Shown here in pieces: positions 59,542 through 64,000 of a DNA stretch of 64,000 nucleotides. Below the pieces are notes generated by a model. The model was given only the letters and a program-made list of their open reading frames with translations, was not told where the DNA came from and did no database searches. Every line of letters starts with the position of its first letter. Within the stretch, counting starts at the first letter, position 1. Source of the stretch: Candidatus Gastranaerophilales bacterium (GTDB lineage Bacteria; Cyanobacteriota; Vampirovibrionia; Gastranaerophilales; Gastranaerophilaceae); the NCBI GenBank assembly GCA_944323265.1, contig CALURX010000006.1, positions 1 through 64,000 of the forward strand. The letters are read 5' to 3'. Made by a program: the position numbers and the translations under genes.

Positions 59542-60332
59542 AGAATCTTGCAATACTCTTAACCGTTATATTTATAATAATGGCAGGTATATATTTCTTC
59601 CTTTTTGCGCCGGAGAAATATCATCAGCCTGATTTGTATGACGAAATAATGCAAAGAGGTACAATAAAAGTCGGGATTAACATCGATTCCAAACCTTTCG
59701 GATTTGTTGATGAAAAAGGTGAAATTCAGGGTTATGATGCGGATTTAGCAAGATATATTGCGCATTATCTTGTAAAAAGTCCGAATGCTGTAAAATTTGT
59801 TCCTGTAACACCGGCAAACAGGATGCTTAAGGCATCTACCGGCGAGGTGGATATCGTAATTGCAACTATGACAATTACTCCTCAAAGACAGGAAATTCTG
59901 GATTTTTCAATCCCTTATGATTCAGCAGGACAGGCACTTCTCGTTAAAACCGGAAGCAGGATTACATCAATAAACGATCTTGCAGGGCAGAATGTCGGAG
60001 TAATCTTTGGTACAACGGCTGAAAAGAATATGCAGAATCTTGTACCTTCCGCCAATATTTTAGGATTCAAGACGTATCACGATGCATATGAGGCGTTAAA
60101 AAGCGGGGCAATAAACGCAATCACCTCTGATGATACAATTTTAAGCGGATTTGCTCTTGAAGATAAGAGTGTAACACTGCTTCCCAAAAGATATTCAAGA
60201 GAACCTTACGGAATCGGATTCAAACAGGGACAGTGCTCTGTTAAGCTTAAGCAGAACATTGATTTTGCAATCACTGACTTAAGACAGAAAAATGTTATTA
60301 ACAGACTTCGTAAAAAGTGGGGTTTGGGCTAA
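59538..60332 (+). CDS. Family 3 amino-acid-type solute-binding protein
   Basis: 264 residues from the ATG that overlaps the thyX stop. An N-terminal hydrophobic helix (LAILLTVIFIIMAGIYFFLF) without a lipobox acts as uncleaved anchor or signal. The periplasmic domain matches SBP family 3: IKVGINIDSKPFGFVDEKGEIQGYDADLARYIA, DIVIATMTITPQRQEILDFSIPY and LAGQNVGVIFGTTAEKN. No permease or ATPase genes follow, so an orphan binding protein or one serving a distant ABC transporter. Confidence 0.88.
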   Translation: MKNLAILLTVIFIIMAGIYFFLFAPEKYHQPDLYDEIMQRGTIKVGINIDSKPFGFVDEKGEIQGYDADLARYIAHYLVKSPNAVKFVPVTPANRMLKASTGEVDIVIATMTITPQRQEILDFSIPYDSAGQALLVKTGSRITSINDLAGQNVGVIFGTTAEKNMQNLVPSANILGFKTYHDAYEALKSGAINAITSDDTILSGFALEDKSVTLLPKRYSREPYGIGFKQGQCSVKLKQNIDFAITDLRQKNVINRLRKKWGLG

Positions 60333-60349
60333 ACTCCGCGCGAGATTTC

Positions 60350-60685
60350 TTACATAGCGCCTGTTGCAAAGCTTGCTGCTTCTTCGTAAGGATTTTCAAG
60401 CCCTGCGGTTTGTGCAGCTTTGAATGCGGTTTCAAAAGCCTTGTCAGAATTTTCTGCAATCTGCGGGTTTTCAACAAGTGCTCTCAGGTCTGCTTTAGTG
60501 CTGTCTTCGCCTTTGAATAACATAGAACGTCCGATAACTTCAGCCTTTGGATCAGAAAAATCGTTAAGCTTTGGAGTTTCGGCTTCTGCAGGCTGTTCAG
60601 GCGGAACGGCTTCCGGGGTTGGTTTTTGAATGCCGCTGAAATTTATTTGATTAACACTAAATTTTGGACCATTAATTTCACTCAT
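60350..60685 (-). CDS. Small protein of unknown function
   Basis: 111 residues without a signal or membrane segment: a polar start (MSEINGPKFSVNQINFSGIQ), a Pro/Glu-rich linker (about 22-40) and a helical Ala/Glu-rich second half. GAGGTG serves as SD, 6 nt from the ATG. No family recognised. Confidence 0.6.
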   Translation of the reverse strand: MSEINGPKFSVNQINFSGIQKPTPEAVPPEQPAEAETPKLNDFSDPKAEVIGRSMLFKGEDSTKADLRALVENPQIAENSDKAFETAFKAAQTAGLENPYEEAASFATGAM

Positions 60686-60821
60686 TTTACACCTCGCTTT
60701 ATTTATTCAATTATATCATATCTTTTTGATTATCAACTATCCATTAGTTCTAAACCGGGAAATTAATTTTTTTTGCTAGTTGAGATAAAAATTTTTACAA
60801 AAATTTACTTTTATCAATCGG

Positions 60822-60850
60822 TTGACAAACGGTGAAATATAGTAAATAAT
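60822..60850 (+). promoter_or_regulatory. Plus-strand promoter of the putative antisense RNA
   Basis: A perfect TTGACA (60822-60827), 17-nt spacer and AATAAT (60845-60850). Transcription would start near 60857, exactly at GTAGGGC. Confidence 0.6.
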
Positions 60851-60856
60851 ATAAAT

Positions 60857-60985
60857 GTAGGGCGAGAGCCTAACAACCTTACCAACCTGTTAAGCTCTGC
60901 TTCGCACCCTACGATTTCAAAAGTAATTTTAGTGCTACTAAGAGTAAGTCGAATGCTGTTAGTAGCATTATTACTTTGTCGACCA
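60857..60985 (+). ncRNA. Putative antisense RNA against the small hydrophobic peptide gene
   Basis: A transcript starting at 60857 would fold into hairpin 1 (GTAGGG/CCCTAC, AGAGC/GCTCT and TAACA/TGTTA helices, 60857-60912) and hairpin 2 (AAAGTAAT/ATTACTTT and TGCTACTAA/TTAGTAGCA, 60920-60977), and would be complementary to the peptide gene's 3' half and 3' UTR. The 3' end is not defined by the sequence; 60985 is a guess, and it might extend over the peptide gene's SD. An alternative is a single structured ncRNA of about 200 nt from the same start. Confidence 0.4.
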
Positions 60986-60986
60986 C
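60909..60986 (-). CDS. 25-residue hydrophobic peptide, type I toxin-like
   Basis: GTG start with a strong SD (AAAGGAGG, 60993-61000) exactly 6 nt upstream. Residues 5-23 form one hydrophobic helix (VIMLLTAFDLLLVALKLLL) with Asp and Lys before it and Lys after, like TxpA/BsrE-type holin-like toxins of type I systems (LM-rich helix, short basic tail). Its mRNA would begin at GTAGGGC near 61055 and end near GCCCTAC at 60857, so the two ends can pair. An overlapping 64-codon frame (60814-61008) lacks an SD and is not favoured. The antisense promoter lies downstream. Confidence 0.5.
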   Translation of the reverse strand: MVDKVIMLLTAFDLLLVALKLLLKS

Positions 60987-60987
60987 A

Positions 60988-61050
60988 GCTTGCCTCCTTT
61001 CCGTTCAATTTCTTCGAGAATTGTGTGTAACGGAAGCTGCATGTGCAAGC
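60988..61050 (-). promoter_or_regulatory. 5' UTR hairpin that can mask the peptide gene's SD
   Basis: In the minus-strand RNA GCTTGC/GCAAGC (61045-61050 and 60988-60993) encloses TTCCGTT/AACGGAA and CAATT/AATTG helices, leaving AAAGGAGG partly inside the stem and bulge. Such SD occlusion is a feature of type I toxin mRNAs. Confidence 0.45.
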
Positions 61051-61062
61051 CCTACAAGCGTT

Positions 61063-61091
61063 ATCTTAGCATAATCACAGAGGAGTGTCTA
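61063..61091 (-). promoter_or_regulatory. Minus-strand promoter of the hydrophobic peptide mRNA
   Basis: TAGACA (61086-61091, 5 of 6), exactly 17 nt spacer, TAAGAT (61063-61068, 4 of 6). The predicted start is 7 nt on, near 61055, again at GTAGGGC. Confidence 0.5.
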
Positions 61092-61187
61092 AAATTGTTT
61101 ATAGTGCAACGCTGTTTAACGGTTAATACCGGCGGTTGAGCTATCTTAGCTAAAGCTTTTTATACGCTTGTTGAACTTATATTACTT

Positions 61188-61196
61188 TGCTATAAT
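61188..61196 (+). promoter_or_regulatory. Extended -10 box 6 nt before TPR gene
   Basis: TGC plus a perfect TATAAT (61191-61196) with TTGTTG 17 nt upstream (61168-61173) ends 6 nt before the ATG at 61203; no SD. Confidence 0.6.
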
Positions 61197-61202
61197 CATC
61201 TT

Positions 61203-62351
61203 ATGGATAATGATATTGAATCACTTCAAAATATTTTAAAGGGGGATCCGTCTAATTTTCAGGCAAGAAGGGAGCTGTCCATTCTTCTTGTTAATAACGG
61301 CTTTAATGAAGAAGCGGAAGGAAATTTGCGGTATTTGCTTAAATATTTTCCCGATGATGCGGAGATTTATTATAATTTAGGCATTGTATACGAAAAGCTG
61401 AAAAAGTTTACGGAAGCAGAGAAGTGCTACAAAAAAGCAGTAGAAATTTCACCCCAGGAAGATTTTTATTATAATCTCGGAGATGTACTTGTAGAACTTA
61501 AAGAATGGGATGAAGCTATAGCCGCTTTTAAAAAAGTGCTTGAAACAGACCCCAACGATGGAAATTGTTATTTTAACTTAGGTGTCTGCTATTTTAACAA
61601 AGAAGAAAAAAACCTTGCGCTTGATAACTTTCAAAAAGCAGTATCGATTAATCCTCAGGATGTTTTTGCGTACTTTTACCTTGGATACATCTATCAAAAT
61701 GACGGTCTGACAAACTTTGCAACAGAAAGTTATGAGAAAGTGCTCTCCATCTCTCCGGACTATAGCTGGGCATATTTCAATTTAGGTTCAATCGCTTTTA
61801 AAAACGGCAATATCGAAGAGGCCAAAATGTATCTTAAAAAAACGATAGAATACAACCCGCGGGATATTGAGGCCTATAAGCTTTTGACTCAAATATGCCT
61901 TCAGGAAGGCGAAACCGAAGAAATATCGGAAATCTTAAATACAGCACTTGCAGAAGAAGCAAACGGCGATTTGTATTATTTTCTTGCGCGTGTATATAAA
62001 TATATAGGAAGCCTTGACGATTACTGCAGGGCTCTTGGTGAAGCACTTAAGAATCCTTATACACTTACTTTTCCGCAGGATGCTGTGAAAAAAGAATACG
62101 CGGCGGCTCAGGAAAAATCCGGCTTAGGATTAGAATTAGAGCCGGAAAATGAAATTGATGAGTATAATGAAGAGCCGGAAGAAAAAGTGACAGAGGAAGA
62201 ATCTCAGGATATCCCGGAAGAAACATTTGAGGATGAAGAAATTCCGGATGAGGAAACGGAAGAAGAATTAGAGGAAGAAGACATCTCTGACGAAGAGTTT
62301 GAAGAAGAGGATTATGATTCGGAAGAATCAGAAGAAGACACCGACGGGTAA
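61203..62351 (+). CDS. TPR-repeat protein with acidic tail
   Basis: 382 residues. Residues 1-280 are tetratricopeptide repeats (AEIYYNLGIVYEKLKKFTEAEKCYKKAVEISP, FYYNLGDVLVELKEWDEAIAAFKKVLETDP, CYFNLGVCYFNKEEKNLALDNFQKAVSINP and more). Residues about 315-382 are nearly all Glu and Asp, with some Ser and Thr. No signal peptide. Scaffold with unknown partner. recN starts 6 nt after its stop. Confidence 0.9.
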   Translation: MDNDIESLQNILKGDPSNFQARRELSILLVNNGFNEEAEGNLRYLLKYFPDDAEIYYNLGIVYEKLKKFTEAEKCYKKAVEISPQEDFYYNLGDVLVELKEWDEAIAAFKKVLETDPNDGNCYFNLGVCYFNKEEKNLALDNFQKAVSINPQDVFAYFYLGYIYQNDGLTNFATESYEKVLSISPDYSWAYFNLGSIAFKNGNIEEAKMYLKKTIEYNPRDIEAYKLLTQICLQEGETEEISEILNTALAEEANGDLYYFLARVYKYIGSLDDYCRALGEALKNPYTLTFPQDAVKKEYAAAQEKSGLGLELEPENEIDEYNEEPEEKVTEEESQDIPEETFEDEEIPDEETEEELEEEDISDEEFEEEDYDSEESEEDTDG

Positions 62352-62357
62352 TGGGTT

Positions 62358-64000
62358 ATGTTATCAAAGATTTTTATAAAAAATTATATATTAATAGATG
62401 AACTTGAACTTGATTTGGCAGAAGGATTAAATATTATTACAGGCGAGACTGGTGCCGGTAAAAGTATCTTAATAAACGCGATTGATATCGCATTCGGCGC
62501 AAAAGCCGGAAAAGAGGTTATTAAGACCGGCGCGGATAAGGCGGTTATTGAGCTTACTATACTCAATAAAAAACAGGATTTATCCGGGCTTTTTGAAGAA
62601 TACGGGATTGATAATACCGGAGAAGAGATTGTTCTCTCCCGAGAAATAACTCAAACCGGCTCACGCTCAAGAGTTAACGGGTGTCTTGTAAATCAGGAGT
62701 TTATGAAGAATTTCCGCGAGCTTTTTCTGGATATTCACTCACAGCATCAGACATATTCATTTTTACAGCCTAAATACCACATTGTGCTTCTGGATTCATA
62801 TACCAAAAATACGCTCGGAGAGAGGCTTGATGAATACAGAAAAGGATTTGCGAAGTATAAAGAATTAACATCACGGCTCGAAGAGTTGAAAAACTCTGCA
62901 GACAAAACCGAAGAGCAGATAGATTTTCTAAAGTTTCAGGTTAATGAAATTGAGGAGGCCTCACTTTCATCTCCTAATGAGGATGAGGAACTTAACAACG
63001 AACTTGCGGTTCTGGAAAATGTCGAGAAGCTAAAAGATTTAACCGGTTCATCTTACTGGTCAATTTCAGGAGATGACGGCTCTGTTCTTGACGGGCTTTT
63101 GCAGATAAAAACAAATCTTTCAAAAGCCGCCGGCATGGACAGCTCGCTTGAAGAGGTTGAAGGAGAGCTTATTGAGGCAATTGAGACATTGAAAAATGTC
63201 TCTTCAACACTCAGAGAATACTCAAGTTCTCTTGAAAACGACGAAGAGCGTATAAATTCAATTCAGGAACGTTTGTTTTTGCTGGATAAATTAAAGCGCA
63301 AGTACGGCGGAACACTGGAAAAAGTAATGGTACAGGGAGAAGCATTGAGAAAAGAGCTTGAGGGAATTGAGTTTTCCACTCAAAATATTGAAGAGCTGGA
63401 AGGCGAGATTGCGGATTTATACAAACAGCTTGAAGCTATGGCAGAAGAACTTTCTAAAGAAAGGCAGAATTACGCGCAGGTACTTTCTTCCCTTATTGTT
63501 GAAAAGCTTGAGAAATTGGAACTCCCGAAAGTCAGATTTGAGATTAATTTTGAAAAATGTCCTCTCGGCCCTAACGGATGTGATAAGGTGGAATTTTTGA
63601 TTTCAACAAATATCTCCGAAGGCCTTAAGCCGTTGGCCAAAGTTGCCTCCGGCGGCGAAATTTCGCGTGTAATGCTTGCAATCAAAACAATATTTGCTCA
63701 AAGTGACAACATTGATACGGTTATTTTCGATGAAATCGATACCGGAATCTCCGGCAAGACTTCGCAGTCGGTTGCGGACGAGGTTAAGGAACTTGCAAAA
63801 TACATGCAGATAATTATGATAACCCATCAGGCAATCATCGCCTCCAAGTCCGACAGACATTTCTATGTAAAGAAAACACAGAATGATAAAACAAGCGTCA
63901 ATATCTCAATACTTGAAGGAGAAGCCAAGCTTAAAGCAATAGCCGAACTCGCCGGCGGGGAAATCACTGATGAGTCATTGAAATTTGCCCGCACTCTAAT
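62358..64000 (+). CDS. recN: DNA repair protein RecN, 3' end beyond window
   Basis: An open frame of 547 codons from the ATG at 62358 runs off the window; RecN is usually about 550-560 residues, so little is missing. SMC-like: Walker A TGETGAGKSILINAIDIAFG at residues 28-47, DIHSQHQTYSFLQ near 126, a central coiled coil (about 150-370), the ABC signature KVASGGEISRVMLAIK near 430 and Walker B TVIFDEIDTGISGKTSQSV near 454, then MITHQAIIA. It acts in double-strand break repair. Confidence 0.95.
   Translation, partial: MLSKIFIKNYILIDELELDLAEGLNIITGETGAGKSILINAIDIAFGAKAGKEVIKTGADKAVIELTILNKKQDLSGLFEEYGIDNTGEEIVLSREITQTGSRSRVNGCLVNQEFMKNFRELFLDIHSQHQTYSFLQPKYHIVLLDSYTKNTLGERLDEYRKGFAKYKELTSRLEELKNSADKTEEQIDFLKFQVNEIEEASLSSPNEDEELNNELAVLENVEKLKDLTGSSYWSISGDDGSVLDGLLQIKTNLSKAAGMDSSLEEVEGELIEAIETLKNVSSTLREYSSSLENDEERINSIQERLFLLDKLKRKYGGTLEKVMVQGEALRKELEGIEFSTQNIEELEGEIADLYKQLEAMAEELSKERQNYAQVLSSLIVEKLEKLELPKVRFEINFEKCPLGPNGCDKVEFLISTNISEGLKPLAKVASGGEISRVMLAIKTIFAQSDNIDTVIFDEIDTGISGKTSQSVADEVKELAKYMQIIMITHQAIIASKSDRHFYVKKTQNDKTSVNISILEGEAKLKAIAELAGGEITDESLKFARTL

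Noticed and set aside
60814-61008. 64-codon minus-strand frame overlapping the hydrophobic peptide gene
   Set aside because: It starts at a TTG without an SD and its product is not coherent. The strong AAAGGAGG is correctly spaced for the GTG of the 25-codon frame instead.
60857-61055. Known housekeeping RNA (tmRNA, RNase P RNA, SRP RNA or 6S RNA) in this gap
   Set aside because: None of the conserved cores of tmRNA, RNase P or SRP RNA could be found, and the fold is three separate hairpins, not the rod with a central bubble expected for 6S RNA. A novel ncRNA remains an alternative.
63358-63600. Separate gene inside recN
   Set aside because: Recn motifs continue unbroken in the main frame across this stretch, so the alternative frame is a shadow.

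Overview
The window reads as chromosome of a low-GC Gram-negative bacterium, most likely a non-photosynthetic relative of Cyanobacteria from the Melainabacteria/Vampirovibrionia group (Gastranaerophilales-like). This assignment is inference. It rests on the mix of a GH57 glycosidase, a TolC outer-membrane channel, AsmA-like and GerMN-domain proteins, the MEP-pathway gene ispG, flavin-dependent ThyX, a partial flagellar basal-body operon with a flagellin-modifying Maf protein, many TPR proteins and many small secreted proteins of unknown function. No rRNA, tRNA, CRISPR array, phage module or transposase was seen. The genes are densely packed, with short overlaps between convergent and co-directional neighbours.

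Layout. 1-7.5 kb: the tail of a surface-type protein with an acidic linker, an alanine/glycine:cation symporter, a small BadF-type ATPase, a GH57 glycosidase and a Gln-rich TPR protein. 7.6-12.7 kb: a DUF486 membrane protein facing the operon fliF-fliG-fliH-fliI, which has a good sigma70 promoter. 13.2-20 kb: a giant AsmA-like protein, then three genes (acyltransferase, FkbM methyltransferase, CDP-glycerol transferase-like) that share an N-terminal Rossmann-like module, probably for surface glycan or flagellin decoration. 20-35 kb: secreted hydrolase, phosphatase, rdgB, glycosyltransferase, hpf, a Cys-rich small protein, murF, a P-loop kinase, a large unknown membrane protein, a DUF1653 pair, mutS and a six-gene run ending in rimI and a BioY-like gene. 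35.8-40.7 kb: aroC-aroK-aroB with a ParA-like ATPase, and ispG with a small secreted protein. 40.8-48.5 kb: phosphoesterase, an operon of two tandem paralogues plus maf plus a secreted protein, TPR and SIMPL proteins. 48.5-56 kb: zinc alcohol dehydrogenase, TolC, an EndoQ-UvrD fusion, hemerythrin and CoA-disulfide reductase-rhodanese. 56-64 kb: EF-hand protein, ribD, a degenerate phosphoesterase, thyX with a solute-binding protein, a TPR protein and recN cut by the window end.

Two features deserve most attention. First, the 517-bp gap at 60.7-61.2 kb holds a 199-bp block bounded by inverted GTAGGGC sequences, with a sigma70-like promoter outside each end. On the minus strand it encodes a 25-residue hydrophobic peptide behind a strong, hairpin-flanked Shine-Dalgarno; on the plus strand it would give an antisense RNA. 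It looks like a type I toxin-antitoxin locus with possible 5'-3' end pairing. Second, about 16 genes carry a TATAAT-like -10 box (often extended TGn) only 5-7 nt before the start codon and lack a Shine-Dalgarno, which implies widespread leaderless transcription next to ordinary SD-led genes.

Gene-poor gaps hold palindrome-rich repeat islands (12.8, 24.3 and 35.3 kb) that share a CCCTCCC/GGGAGGG hairpin followed by GGGTGGGTGCT, one of them duplicated in tandem with a 128-bp period.
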